Of a DNA stretch of 64,000 bases, positions 9,858 to 17,923 are shown piece after piece (the stretch's first letter is position 1; each line of letters begins with the position of its first letter). Both the position numbers and the translations under genes were made by a program. The notes under the pieces were generated by a model. The model searched no databases, was not told the DNA's origin, and saw only the letters and a list, made by a program, of their open reading frames with translations. Location of the stretch: NCBI RefSeq assembly GCF_000173915.1, contig NZ_ACDZ02000011.1, positions 62,001 through 126,000 of the forward strand, written 5' to 3'. This DNA is from Gemella haemolysans ATCC 10379. Lineage in GTDB: Bacteria > Bacillota > Bacilli > Staphylococcales > Gemellaceae.

Positions 9858-10541
9858 ATGAAAATATACAAAGAAAATATAGTACGATGTAATGAATTTT
9901 ATAATAGTGATTTTTATAAATTTCTTAATGAAAACGATTCAGATTTTTTAGAGATAATTTTTACGGAGCTGTGTCTAGATGCAGATGAGTGTGATGAAGA
10001 ATTATATATAAAATTAGGAGAGAAGTATAACTTAGAAAGAAAAGGAAAAAAACTTTTTGACTATGTAGATAACGAAAAAATAATATTATCTGCAGATGTA
10101 ATATGTGGTAGAAAGCAACTAGTAAAAATAAATGATGACGTATATTCAAAATGGATTAAAGATTATGAAACTATAAGATCAAAATTAGATTTTCATTTTA
10201 TATGGCCAAGACATAATCTACCAACAATTAATACGTACAGATATGCTATTTATAAAGATCGAATTGATTGTTTGCTATATGATTTAAAAATGTATTTTAA
10301 TTGTAAAAAAACACCAATGGAGAAAGCCTATAATAATGGAACTACAAAAATTTGGTTGAAAAAATTTAAGGATTTTCCTGATTTTATTAATAAAATGAAA
10401 TTTAATAATTATGTTGATGAAAATTATAATGTATTAGATATAGAAAAAAATGATGGTTCTATAATATTTGAATACATTCAAGGAAAAGAGTTAAATGATT
10501 CATTAGTAGGATATCTAAGAAATGTACTGGCTTTAAGTTAA
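9858..10541 (+). CDS. Hypothetical protein (DUF6994-like)
   Basis: About 227 residues, soluble, no signal. An upstream ATG at 9849 is in frame but only a few nt from the GGAG ribosome binding site, so the ATG at 9858 is preferred. The central block IWPRHNLPTINTYRY and the following IDCLLYDLKMYF resemble a small uncharacterised family (DUF6994 as I recall it); I am not certain. It lies 26 nt before the DUF1722 gene in the same direction and may be co-transcribed. It is strikingly AT-rich. No function is proposed. Confidence 0.6.
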   Translation: MKIYKENIVRCNEFYNSDFYKFLNENDSDFLEIIFTELCLDADECDEELYIKLGEKYNLERKGKKLFDYVDNEKIILSADVICGRKQLVKINDDVYSKWIKDYETIRSKLDFHFIWPRHNLPTINTYRYAIYKDRIDCLLYDLKMYFNCKKTPMEKAYNNGTTKIWLKKFKDFPDFINKMKFNNYVDENYNVLDIEKNDGSIIFEYIQGKELNDSLVGYLRNVLALS

Positions 10542-10567
10542 AAATAAACTGTTTTCGAAAGGATAAA

Positions 10568-10972
10568 ATGAATAATAAGGAAGAAAGAGTTCAATGTCAA
10601 AAGTTATGGGCAAAAAATAAATATCTTGTTTTAAGTCATTCAAGTAAAATATACTTAGAAATTAGAACGTATTTAAAGCAAGAAGAAGTATCCCAAAATA
10701 AAGTAAGTGAGCTTATAAAACAAGCTGTAAGTTTACCTGAAGATAAAGGGCAAGTAACGAATGCATTGCATCACGTTTGGGGATATTTTAAAAAATATGC
10801 GACAAAAGAAGAAAAAGAAAATTTTTTCGAAATGATTGAAGAATATCATAATAATAAATACAAAAAAGAAGTTTTAATAAAAGAAGTAAAATATCTTCTA
10901 AGTAAATATCCAAATAAGTATTTGGAAGAATCTACTTTTATCAATGGAGGACAAGATGAGACTTTGGCATGA
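10568..10972 (+). CDS. DUF1722 (YbgA-like) protein
   Basis: A 134-residue stand-alone DUF1722 domain. Recognisable features are LWAKNKYLVLSHS near the N-terminus, the VTNALHHVWGYFKK block near the middle and the YLEESTFINGG end. In enterobacteria the homologue ybgA lies next to the photolyase gene phrB, and in others DUF1722 is fused to DUF523. Its biochemical role is not known. Here its last 17 nt overlap a gene for a pyrimidine-dimer glycosylase-like protein, again linking the family to repair of UV lesions. AAAGGA precedes the ATG. Confidence 0.8.
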   Translation: MNNKEERVQCQKLWAKNKYLVLSHSSKIYLEIRTYLKQEEVSQNKVSELIKQAVSLPEDKGQVTNALHHVWGYFKKYATKEEKENFFEMIEEYHNNKYKKEVLIKEVKYLLSKYPNKYLEESTFINGGQDETLA

Positions 10973-11318
10973 AGAACTAATATCAAAATTACCAAGGCAA
11001 CAACTTTTAGGTCAACATAGAGAGTGTTGTGCATTAAGAGGAAATGGTTGGGGTAAGAAACATGCAACGGTAGATTATGTATTTGAACATAAGCCATTTT
11101 TCCTTTTTAAGTATCATGAATTAATCATGCAGGAGATGAAGAATAGAGGCTATAATGTTAGTGAAGAATGGCTTGATAAAAATTATAGAGGAAAAGTTTG
11201 TTCTCCTCACAACGATCTAAAAGAATGTAAAATAAATAAGCCGATTTATAAAGAACATGATGCAGCATACTATGATGAGTGCATTGAAAATTTAGCACAA
11301 AAGGATATTTTTATCTAG
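10956..11318 (+). CDS. Pyrimidine dimer DNA glycosylase-like protein (TIGR02328/T4 endonuclease V related)
   Basis: A 120-residue protein starting MRLWHEELISKLPRQQLLGQ, the hallmark N-terminus of a family related to T4 endonuclease V, which excises the 5' base of a pyrimidine dimer and then nicks the strand. The next conserved block is HRECCALRGNGWGKKHATVDY. An ATG at 10944 is in frame, but GGAGG at 10946-10950 lies after it, so 10956 is the start. It overlaps the DUF1722 gene by 17 nt, implying translational coupling. Activity is inferred from the family only. Confidence 0.75.
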   Translation: MRLWHEELISKLPRQQLLGQHRECCALRGNGWGKKHATVDYVFEHKPFFLFKYHELIMQEMKNRGYNVSEEWLDKNYRGKVCSPHNDLKECKINKPIYKEHDAAYYDECIENLAQKDIFI

Positions 11319-11342
11319 TAGTAATAAGAAAAGATAGTTTTA

Positions 11343-11371
11343 TTGACAATTAATAATAAAAGTAGTAATAT
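11343..11371 (+). promoter_or_regulatory. Promoter of the marR-type gene
   Basis: Consensus TTGACA at 11343-11348, a 17-nt spacer, then TAATAT at 11366-11371. A 30-bp palindrome starts at the last base of the -10 box, so a bound repressor would block initiation. Confidence 0.7.
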
Positions 11372-11400
11372 TAATTTACTTGCAAACGCAAGTAAATTAA
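11371..11400 (+). promoter_or_regulatory. Palindromic MarR operator (site 1)
   Basis: Perfect inverted repeat with 13-bp arms (TTAATTTACTTGC and GCAAGTAAATTAA) around AAAC. Its core ACTTG-N6-CAAGT recurs in nearly the same form before the next gene. It covers the transcription start of the MarR gene, consistent with autorepression. Confidence 0.75.
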
Positions 11401-11410
11401 GAGGTGACAA

Positions 11411-11791
11411 ATGAATAATGAAGAAGTAGTAAATAAATGGATAGCATTTCATAATAATATGAAACAAATAAGTACTGAATTAGAAGATGCCTTATCAAAA
11501 GGAGAGCATCCAATAACTTTAAATGAATACTATAGCTTACATTACTTGAATGAAACCGAAGGAAATATATTAAGAATGACAGATTTAAGTACTAAGATTT
11601 CATTAAGTTTAAGTGCAACATCAAGAATGTTAGCTAAATTTGAGAATACGTGTGGTGTAATAGAAAGATTTTCTTCTGCTGAGGACAAGAGAGGTGTATG
11701 TATAAAATTAACACCTAAAGGAAAAAAGTACCTAGAAAACACTACAAGTATAGTTACAGATGTATTAAATAGAAATAGTGATAAAATATAA
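11411..11791 (+). CDS. MarR family transcriptional regulator
   Basis: A 126-residue winged-helix protein with the MarR layout. The recognition helix region is about LSLSATSRMLAKFENTCGVIERFSSAEDKRGVCIKLTPKG, containing the wing motif D-K-R. It probably represses its own promoter and the hchA-flavin oxidoreductase genes, because an ACTTG-N6-CAAG palindrome precedes both. A Cys in the wing region (about residue 79) and another at about 97 could sense electrophiles, which would fit the target genes; that part is inference. GAGGTG precedes the ATG. Confidence 0.85.
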   Translation: MNNEEVVNKWIAFHNNMKQISTELEDALSKGEHPITLNEYYSLHYLNETEGNILRMTDLSTKISLSLSATSRMLAKFENTCGVIERFSSAEDKRGVCIKLTPKGKKYLENTTSIVTDVLNRNSDKI

Positions 11792-11831
11792 AATCAGAAT
11801 TTATTATTTTGATTTTTATATTTTACTAATG

Positions 11832-11849
11832 TACTTGTTTGTGCAAGCA
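11832..11849 (+). promoter_or_regulatory. MarR operator (site 2) before hchA
   Basis: The sequence ACTTGTTTGTGCAAGC repeats the ACTTG-N6-CAAG core of the palindrome upstream of the MarR gene. It lies about 35 nt before the hchA start codon, in the expected promoter/start region of that gene. Confidence 0.6.
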
Positions 11850-11881
11850 AATATTTTTAATGAAAGTTTAGGAGAATTAAA

Positions 11882-12745
11882 ATGACAAAATTAACAAATC
11901 AACCAGTAAAAGATAGAGCAGAACATAACGCGTATTTCCCATCGGACTATTCTTTGAGTATATATACGAGTCCTGTGACAAATTTTGATGGTTTTAAATT
12001 TGAAAACACGTATAGAGGTGAAAAGAATAAAATTTTAATGATAGCGTCAGATGAAAGATACTTACAAATGTCTAATGGAAAGTATTTTTCAACAGGGAAT
12101 CACCCTGTAGAAACATTATTACCAATGTTACATATGGATGCTGCTGGATTTGAGATAGATATTGTTACTTTATCAGGAAACTCTGTAAAATTAGAGATGT
12201 GGGCAATGCCAGAAAAAGATGAAAATGTTATGAAGCTTTATAATAAATATATAGAAAAATTTGAGAATCCTGTTAAATTAGATAGAATTTTGGAGAATAT
12301 TACTTCAGAAAATTCACCTTATTCAGGTGTCTTCATACCAGGTGGTCATGGTGCAATGATTAACTTGCCTGAAAGTAGTGAAGTAAAAGAGGTTCTTAAA
12401 TGGGCAATTAAAGAAAATAAAAAAATCATAACACTATGTCATGGACCTGCTGCACTAATTTCAGGAAATATTGACGAATCAGAGTTTTTATTTAAAAATT
12501 ATGAAATGACTGTTTTCCCTGATAGTATAGATGAGGGAGCAAACCAAGAAATTGGATATATGCCAGGAAAATTAAAATGGTTATTAGCTGAAAAGCTAGA
12601 AAGTTTGGGTGCGAAAATAGTAAATGAAGCAATAAGCGGTCAGGTTCATATAGATAGAAACTTAATAACTGTAGACAGTCCTCTTGCAGCAAATCAACTA
12701 GGAATTGTAGCTGTAGATGAGTTGTTAAAAATGGTAAATAAATAG
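11882..12745 (+). CDS. hchA: Protein deglycase / glyoxalase III, Hsp31 type
   Basis: DJ-1/PfpI superfamily enzyme of 287 residues that converts methylglyoxal to lactate without glutathione; deglycase and holdase activities have been described for Hsp31. Glu77 (HPVETLLP) and the nucleophile Cys186 followed by His187 (ITLCHGPAAL) match the catalytic positions of the Escherichia coli enzyme (Glu77, Cys185, His186) almost exactly. TTAGGAGAA precedes the ATG. It follows a MarR regulator, with a copy of the regulator's operator in front, and is followed by a flavin oxidoreductase 12 nt downstream. Together they form a reactive-carbonyl or electrophile response unit. Confidence 0.9.
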   Translation: MTKLTNQPVKDRAEHNAYFPSDYSLSIYTSPVTNFDGFKFENTYRGEKNKILMIASDERYLQMSNGKYFSTGNHPVETLLPMLHMDAAGFEIDIVTLSGNSVKLEMWAMPEKDENVMKLYNKYIEKFENPVKLDRILENITSENSPYSGVFIPGGHGAMINLPESSEVKEVLKWAIKENKKIITLCHGPAALISGNIDESEFLFKNYEMTVFPDSIDEGANQEIGYMPGKLKWLLAEKLESLGAKIVNEAISGQVHIDRNLITVDSPLAANQLGIVAVDELLKMVNK

Positions 12746-12757
12746 AGGTGAAAAACT

Positions 12758-13804
12758 ATGAAAATTTCAATTTTAAATTTAGCTCCATTAAGACAAGGAG
12801 AAAATTTTAAAGATGCTATTGATGCAATGGTTAAATTAGCAAAAAAGGCTGATGAATTAGGATATGAAAGATATTGGATTGCAGAACATCATAATACCAA
12901 AAGTGTAGCGAGTAGTGCGACACAATTACTAATACAACGTACATTAGATAATACAAAAAATATTAGAGTAGGATCAGGTGGTGTGATGTTACCTAATCAT
13001 AGTCCATATATAGTTGCTGAGCAATATGGAACTTTGGAGACTCTTTATCCTGGTAGAGTTGATTTAGGTTTAGGGCGTGCACCGGGTACTGATTATAACA
13101 CTGCGCGAGCTATTAGAAGAAATACTAATAGAGAGATGGATTTTAAAAAAGAAGTCGTGGAGCTATCTGGGTATTTTAAAGATACAAGGCCTGTTCATGC
13201 ATATCCAGCTGCCGGGCTGGATGTTCCACTATACATATTAGGTTCAAGTACTGATAGTGCATATGTAGCTGCTGAGCTAGGCTTACCTTATTCATTTGCA
13301 TCACATTTTGCTCCAGCTATGATGGAAAATGCAGTAGCAATTTATAGACATTACTTTAAACCATCAGAAGTTTTAAGTGAGCCGTATGTAATTTTAGGTG
13401 CTAATGCAGTTGTTTCAGATACTGATGAAGAAGCAAAAAGATTATCAACAACGCAGATTCAATCATTTTTAAATATTATTACAAGTAATCCTCAAGGTAT
13501 GGTTCCTCCAGTACAATCGGAAGAAGCGGTTTGGAAAAATTATATTGCGACAACTAAAGTTCCACATTTTGGACCAATTGCATTTGAACATGATGAAATA
13601 GTTGATCATGAGAAAGCTGTCGTTAATCAGATGACAAAAATCTCATTTATTGGTAATAAGGAGACTGTGAAAAATCAGATTTTAGATTTAAAACGTAGGG
13701 TAGAGTTTGATGAATTAATGATAAATTCATATATTTATGATGAAAAAGCACAACACCACTCTTATGAATTATTAAAAGAGGTTATTGATGATATTAATGG
13801 ATAG
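12758..13804 (+). CDS. LLM class flavin-dependent oxidoreductase
   Basis: A 348-residue luciferase-like monooxygenase-fold protein of the YtmO/YceB group. Family blocks visible are SILNLAPLRQGE at the start, RYWIAEHHN (about 39-47), RVGSGGVMLPNHSP and the YPGRVDLGLGRAPGTD stretch. It would use FMNH2 or F420-like flavin, but the substrate is not known. It lies 12 nt after hchA with a GAGGTG ribosome binding site and is almost surely in the same operon, so a role in detoxifying reactive carbonyls or quinones is plausible. Confidence 0.88.
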   Translation: MKISILNLAPLRQGENFKDAIDAMVKLAKKADELGYERYWIAEHHNTKSVASSATQLLIQRTLDNTKNIRVGSGGVMLPNHSPYIVAEQYGTLETLYPGRVDLGLGRAPGTDYNTARAIRRNTNREMDFKKEVVELSGYFKDTRPVHAYPAAGLDVPLYILGSSTDSAYVAAELGLPYSFASHFAPAMMENAVAIYRHYFKPSEVLSEPYVILGANAVVSDTDEEAKRLSTTQIQSFLNIITSNPQGMVPPVQSEEAVWKNYIATTKVPHFGPIAFEHDEIVDHEKAVVNQMTKISFIGNKETVKNQILDLKRRVEFDELMINSYIYDEKAQHHSYELLKEVIDDING

Positions 13805-13942
13805 TCTATTGGTGAATTTAGAAATACTGCTTCTTAATTGCTAAAATTTATAATTTCTTAAAAACTAAATTGATGACAAAAGTAGATAATTAGTGTATTA
13901 TGAAATCAAATAAACTTAATAATAGTAAAAAAGAGGTAAATT

Positions 13943-14320
13943 ATGGAAAAATATCTAATTAATGACGAATTTGTCAATGTAAAATCAAGAATAGAAGAAT
14001 ATTTAGAAAAAAATAACATTCACCAATTTTTAAATATAAACCAAGGTGAATATGCAAAAAATGTTGATTTAGAATTAGAGGATATTCAATATGTAATATT
14101 TGGTAATCCAAAAGTAGGAACATTACTAATGCAAGATGACTTATATCTAAGTTTTAACCTACCACTTAAATTATTACTTATTAAGAGAGAAGATAAGACA
14201 GAAGTATTATATGAAAAACCTACTTCTTGGTTAAAAGAAGATCATTCTGATAGAATAAAAGAAATATTACCTAAGATGGACAATTTGTATTTAGATATCA
14301 TTAAGCATTTAGAAGCATAA
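13943..14320 (+). CDS. DUF302 domain protein
   Basis: A 125-residue cytoplasmic protein. The block YVIFGNPKVGTLLMQDDLYLSFNLPLKLL corresponds to the family signature F-G-N-P-x-x-G-T-x-L-M of DUF302. Its function has not been established; the fold is a small alpha/beta domain. GAGGT precedes the ATG. It sits 138 nt after the flavin oxidoreductase with a possible promoter (ATGACA-N17-TATTAT, about 13873-13901), so it is probably transcribed separately. Confidence 0.75.
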   Translation: MEKYLINDEFVNVKSRIEEYLEKNNIHQFLNINQGEYAKNVDLELEDIQYVIFGNPKVGTLLMQDDLYLSFNLPLKLLLIKREDKTEVLYEKPTSWLKEDHSDRIKEILPKMDNLYLDIIKHLEA

Positions 14321-14351
14321 TTAAGAATTGTTTATTTTAGATGAGAAAATT

Positions 14352-14551
14352 AAAGAAGGAGAATTGGGACTAATCTAAAAGTACTAGATTTTAAAAATAG
14401 TTTATATGGAAACTCATAGACGCAGTGGTTTATTGATATCTAAATTCGCTTAAAAAAGCTTTTTAGATATCTAATAAACTGTGCGGGGGTGACTCGAAAA
14501 AATCTTGTTTCTAAGAAATCACGATTTTTGAGTCACTCCCACTTCTTCTTT
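14352..14551 (+). repeat. 200-bp structured element with terminal inverted repeats and two internal hairpins
   Basis: The ends pair with each other (AAAGAAGGAG...GGGAC against GTCACTCCCACTTCTTCTTT). Inside are two long stems: one around 14424-14483 (GTTTATT and GATATCTAAA arms) and one around 14484-14540 (GGTGACTC...AAAATC against GATTTTTGAGTCACTCC). A T-rich tract follows. It fills the gap between the DUF302 gene and pyrD and has no ORF. It could be a large transcription terminator, a small miniature inverted-repeat element, or both. A shortened relative lies at 17240-17299. Confidence 0.6.
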
Positions 14552-14644
14552 TTATTTGAATATAAATCTAAAACTGGTTTTATCAATGGTTATTGAGAGT
14601 ATTTTATGATAAACTGTTATTAGTATACATAGGAGGTATGAAGA

Positions 14645-15577
14645 ATGTTAAAAACAAATTTTTTAGATGTAGAATTATCTAACCCATTAATGAACGCATC
14701 AGGAGTGCACTGTATGACGACTAAGGAACTAGATGAATTAGCAACTAGTGAAGCAGGTGCTTTTGTTACAAAAACTGCAACTCGTGATTATAGAGAAGGT
14801 AATCCTGAGCCTAGATATTATGATACTGCTTTAGGAAGTATAAATTCAATGGGGTTGCCAAATAATGGTTTAGATTACTATTTAGATTATGTTATTGAAC
14901 GCCAAAGAGCAGGTGCAAAATTACAGTTTTTATCTGTAACAGGTATGAGTTATGATGAAAATATTGCTCTATTAAAAAAAATTCAAGAGAGTGAATATGA
15001 AGGTGTGACTGAATTTAATCTATCGTGCCCAAATGTACCAGGAAAGCCTCAGATTGCTTATGATTTTGAACTTACAGATAAATTATTGGCTGAGGTATTC
15101 ACATTTTTTACAAAACCTATTGGGGTAAAACTACCTCCGTATTTCGATATTGCTCATTTTGATGAAATGGCTAAAATTCTTAATAAATATCCTCTTACAT
15201 ATGTGAATAGTGTAAATAGTGTAGGGAATGGTTTATATATTGATTTAGATAAAGAACAAGTAGTTATCAAACCTAAAGGTGGATTTGGTGGACTAGGAGG
15301 AGAATATATAAAACCAACTGCATTAGCTAATGTTCGTGCATTTAGGGAACGCTTGAATCCTAGTATAAAAATTATTGGAACTGGTGGAGTTATAAACGGT
15401 AAAGATATATTTGAACATATTCTATGTGGTGCTGATTTAGTGCAAGTGGGAACAACTCTTCATAAGGAAGGAGTTTCAGTTTTTGCTAGACTAACTAAAG
15501 AACTTCAAGAAGTGATGAAAGAAAAAGGGTACTCAAGTTTAGATGACTTTAGAGGTAAATTAAAGGTAATAGAATAA
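14645..15577 (+). CDS. pyrD: Dihydroorotate dehydrogenase, class 1A (fumarate-dependent)
   Basis: FMN enzyme of pyrimidine synthesis that oxidises dihydroorotate to orotate; class 1A enzymes are soluble homodimers that use fumarate. The 310-residue length and the sequence [12 protein letters not shown] (from residue 125, base Cys128) identify the class 1A group rather than the PyrK-dependent 1B type. Late motifs [11 protein letters not shown] and [10 protein letters not shown] bind the FMN phosphate. AGGAGG sits 8 nt before the ATG. It stands apart from the other pyr genes, as in lactic acid bacteria. Confidence 0.93.
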   Translation: MLKTNFLDVELSNPLMNASGVHCMTTKELDELATSEAGAFVTKTATRDYREGNPEPRYYDTALGSINSMGLPNNGLDYYLDYVIERQRAGAKLQFLSVTGMSYDENIALLKKIQESEYEGVTEFNLSCPNVPGKPQIAYDFELTDKLLAEVFTFFTKPIGVKLPPYFDIAHFDEMAKILNKYPLTYVNSVNSVGNGLYIDLDKEQVVIKPKGGFGGLGGEYIKPTALANVRAFRERLNPSIKIIGTGGVINGKDIFEHILCGADLVQVGTTLHKEGVSVFARLTKELQEVMKEKGYSSLDDFRGKLKVIE

Positions 15578-15645
15578 ATAATTAGCATATATATAGTATA
15601 AATTTTAATTAATGATGAAAATGTAAAAGAAAAAATAGATAACAC

Positions 15646-15674
15646 TTGAAAATCATTTTGAAAATTGTTATTAT
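15646..15674 (+). promoter_or_regulatory. Promoter of the purine riboswitch-permease unit
   Basis: TTGAAA at 15646-15651, a 17-nt spacer and TATTAT at 15669-15674. Transcription would start near 15681, just before the aptamer. Confidence 0.6.
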
Positions 15675-15694
15675 ATATTGTACAGACAAAATAT

Positions 15695-15768
15695 AGCACA
15701 TATAAAGGCAAGAATATGGCTTGCAAGTTTCTACCATCAGACCGTAAATTTGATGACTATGGGCATTC
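15695..15768 (+). promoter_or_regulatory. Purine (guanine/xanthine type) riboswitch aptamer
   Basis: The conserved core is unmistakable: ATATAA, then P2 GCAAG...CTTGC enclosing AATATGG, then AGTTTCTACC, P3 with ATCA...TGAT around the CCGTAAA loop, then GACTATGGG. The specificity base corresponding to position 74 is C (15757), which selects guanine, hypoxanthine or xanthine over adenine. An intrinsic terminator at 15828-15860 lies between the aptamer and the permease start, so ligand binding should cause early termination. Confidence 0.93.
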
Positions 15769-15827
15769 TTATTATAATATTATTACTTTGAATTAATTTT
15801 TAAAGTAACTATTTGTAGTAGAATTTT

Positions 15828-15860
15828 AAATCGCCTATAAGTAATTATAGGTGATTTTTT
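15828..15860 (+). terminator. Riboswitch-controlled terminator upstream of pbuX
   Basis: Stem TCGCCTATAA with TTATAGGTGA, loop GTAA, then six T. It is the expression platform of the purine riboswitch; the gene start lies 60 nt further on. Confidence 0.85.
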
Positions 15861-15920
15861 GTATTTATATAGTTATATTTGTCAAAAAATAATATATAAA
15901 TAACTAAGGAGAAAAGAATC

Positions 15921-17183
15921 TTGAAAACTTTTATTTTAAGTTTACAGCACGTACTAGCGATGTACGCAGGAGCGGTAATTGTACCGATAATTGTTGCTGG
16001 AGGTCTAGGTCTTTCAGCAGAGCAAACAACTTATTTAGTGTCAGTTGATATTTTTATGTGTGGTGTAGCAACATTTTTACAAGTATATAAAGGTAAATTT
16101 ACAGGAATTGGGTTACCTGTTGTTCTTGGATGTACTTTCACAGCAGTTGCACCGATGATAGCTATAGGAAATAGCTCAGGATTACCAACTATGTATGGAG
16201 CGATTTTTGTTTCGGGGCTAGTGGTAGTTGTAATAGCACCATTTTTTGCTAAGGTGGCTAAGTTATTCCCACCAGTAGTTACAGGTAGTGTTGTAACAAT
16301 TATAGGTATTACATTAGTACCAGTTGCGATGAATTATATTGCAGGTGGACAAGGATCGAAAGATTTTGGAAATCCAAAAAACATAGTATTGGCATGTATT
16401 ACGCTTGCAATTATTTTAGTAATTTATAAATTCACTACTGGATTTATTCAATCAATAGCAATTTTATTAGGTTTAGTATCAGGAACTGTTATTGCTAGTT
16501 TTATGGGAATGGTAAGTTTAACAGAAGTTACACAAGCAGGTTGGTTCCAACATCCAACACCACTTAAGTTCGCTAGTTTCGAATTCAATATAAGTGCGAT
16601 TTTAACATTTGTTATAGTTGGAATAGTTAGTATGATTGAATCAACTGGTGTATATTATGCCCTAGGAAATATCTGTAATCAAGAGGTTAAAGAACCAGAT
16701 TTAAGAAGAGGATATTTAGCAGAAGGATTAGCGGTTATGATTGGATCATTAGTAAATGCCTTCCCATATACTACTTATTCTCAAAACGTAGGACTTGTAC
16801 AAATTTCAGGTGTAAAAAGTAAAAAAGTAATGTATGTCATGGTACTGTTACTTCTAGTTTTTGGATCAATTCCAAAAATTGGAGCTTTAGCTACAATCGT
16901 ACCTCAACCAGTACTAGGAGGAGCGATGATTAGTATGTTTGGTATGGTACTTGCATATGGTGTGAAAATGTTAGGAAATACTGATTTTGCTAAACAAGAA
17001 AATCTTATGATAATTGCTTGTTCTGTTGGTTTAGGATTAGGTGTAACAACAGTTCCTACAGCATTTGCTCAATTACCAAGCTTTATCCGTATGTTTACTG
17101 ATAGTGGTATTGTTTTAGGTACAATTGTTGCGATTGTAATGAATCTGATTTTTAATAGAAAATCAAAACTAAAAAACAACTAA
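15921..17183 (+). CDS. pbuX: Purine permease of the NCS2 family (xanthine/guanine type)
   Basis: A 420-residue membrane protein with about 12-14 TM helices. NCS2 features are the N-terminal LQHVLAMYAGAVIVPIIVA and the later motif FPYTTYSQNVGLVQISGVKS near residue 275. It takes up purine bases by proton symport. The riboswitch with a C at the specificity position upstream supports xanthine or guanine as substrate; without it uracil transport could not be excluded. The start is TTG at 15921, 10 nt after AAGGAG, and no better ATG exists in frame. Confidence 0.88.
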   Translation: MKTFILSLQHVLAMYAGAVIVPIIVAGGLGLSAEQTTYLVSVDIFMCGVATFLQVYKGKFTGIGLPVVLGCTFTAVAPMIAIGNSSGLPTMYGAIFVSGLVVVVIAPFFAKVAKLFPPVVTGSVVTIIGITLVPVAMNYIAGGQGSKDFGNPKNIVLACITLAIILVIYKFTTGFIQSIAILLGLVSGTVIASFMGMVSLTEVTQAGWFQHPTPLKFASFEFNISAILTFVIVGIVSMIESTGVYYALGNICNQEVKEPDLRRGYLAEGLAVMIGSLVNAFPYTTYSQNVGLVQISGVKSKKVMYVMVLLLLVFGSIPKIGALATIVPQPVLGGAMISMFGMVLAYGVKMLGNTDFAKQENLMIIACSVGLGLGVTTVPTAFAQLPSFIRMFTDSGIVLGTIVAIVMNLIFNRKSKLKNN

Positions 17184-17239
17184 CTAATAGAGATAAGTAT
17201 TTTTAATCTAAATACTTTAATTAGAAAATAGAATTATAA

Positions 17240-17299
17240 TGAATGACTCAGGAAGAATAGATTTTTTAAATCATGATTTTTGAGTCGTTCATTTTTATT
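17240..17299 (+). repeat. Shorter relative of the TGACTC hairpin element; probable terminator of pbuX
   Basis: GAATGACTCA pairs with TGAGTCGTTC (one G-T wobble) across a 30-nt loop containing AAATC/GATTT, followed by TTTTTATTT. The right half (AAATCATGATTTTTGAGTC) nearly repeats the end of the 14352-14551 element (AAATCACGATTTTTGAGTC), so the two are related in sequence and not merely both hairpins. Confidence 0.6.
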
Positions 17300-17328
17300 T
17301 ATATATGGCTAAAAATCAATGTTTTTTG

Positions 17329-17357
17329 TGTACAAAATATTGTAGATGTAGTATAAT
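17329..17357 (+). promoter_or_regulatory. Promoter of ctsR-clpC
   Basis: TGTACA at 17329-17334, a 17-nt spacer and a consensus TATAAT at 17352-17357. The CtsR box begins 8 nt after the -10 hexamer, over the transcription start. Confidence 0.65.
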
Positions 17358-17365
17358 TTAATAAA

Positions 17366-17382
17366 GGTCAATTTTAGTCAAT
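17366..17382 (+). promoter_or_regulatory. CtsR operator before ctsR-clpC
   Basis: Direct heptad repeat GGTCAAT-TTT-AGTCAAT, matching the established CtsR consensus (A/G)GTCAAA-NAN-(A/G)GTCAAA apart from the last base of each heptad. It covers the predicted transcription start, giving autoregulation of the heat-shock operon. Confidence 0.85.
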
Positions 17383-17397
17383 AAAGGAGGTGCTCTT

Positions 17398-17919
17398 ATG
17401 AATAATAGTAATATGACTGATATACTTGAACAATATATTATTGGCTTATTTAATGAGGCGTCAGAAGATCATATAATTATAAAAAGAAGTAATGTTGCAC
17501 AAAAATTTGACTGTGTACCATCTCAATTAAACTATGTAATAAAAACAAGATTTACACCAGAACACGGATTTATAATTGAGAGTAAGCGAGGTGGAGGTGG
17601 ATTCATCAGAATCACCAAAATAACTCTTCACGCAAATAAAGACTACATTGATTATTTAATTGAGACAGTAGAGAATGAGATAGTTGAAATAGATGAGGCT
17701 ATTAGATTAGCTAAAATACTATTGGATAAAGAGTATATTGATAAATTTGATTATAATCACTTTATAGATAGTATAGAGATTGTTACAGCGGTTCATAATC
17801 AATTTTTAGATTGTATTGATGAAAATAGTGCTGAAGAAATGATTAATCAAACCAAAGCAAATATTAAGGATCTAACAATAAGATTTTTAACAAATATAAA
17901 ATATAATAAAAGGGGATGA
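17398..17919 (+). CDS. ctsR: Class III heat-shock repressor CtsR
   Basis: A 173-residue repressor of clp and other protein-quality genes. The winged helix-turn-helix covers about residues 1-70: DILEQYIIGLFNEA, then VAQKFDCVPSQLNYVIKTRFT, and the wing SKRGGGGFIRI. The Gly-rich wing carries the intrinsic heat-sensing glycines. The C-terminal dimerisation region is somewhat longer than in Bacillus subtilis. A CtsR box lies directly upstream and clpC follows 4 nt downstream. mcsA and mcsB, which lie between ctsR and clpC in bacilli and staphylococci, are absent. Confidence 0.93.
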   Translation: MNNSNMTDILEQYIIGLFNEASEDHIIIKRSNVAQKFDCVPSQLNYVIKTRFTPEHGFIIESKRGGGGFIRITKITLHANKDYIDYLIETVENEIVEIDEAIRLAKILLDKEYIDKFDYNHFIDSIEIVTAVHNQFLDCIDENSAEEMINQTKANIKDLTIRFLTNIKYNKRG

Positions 17920-17923
17920 TGTT

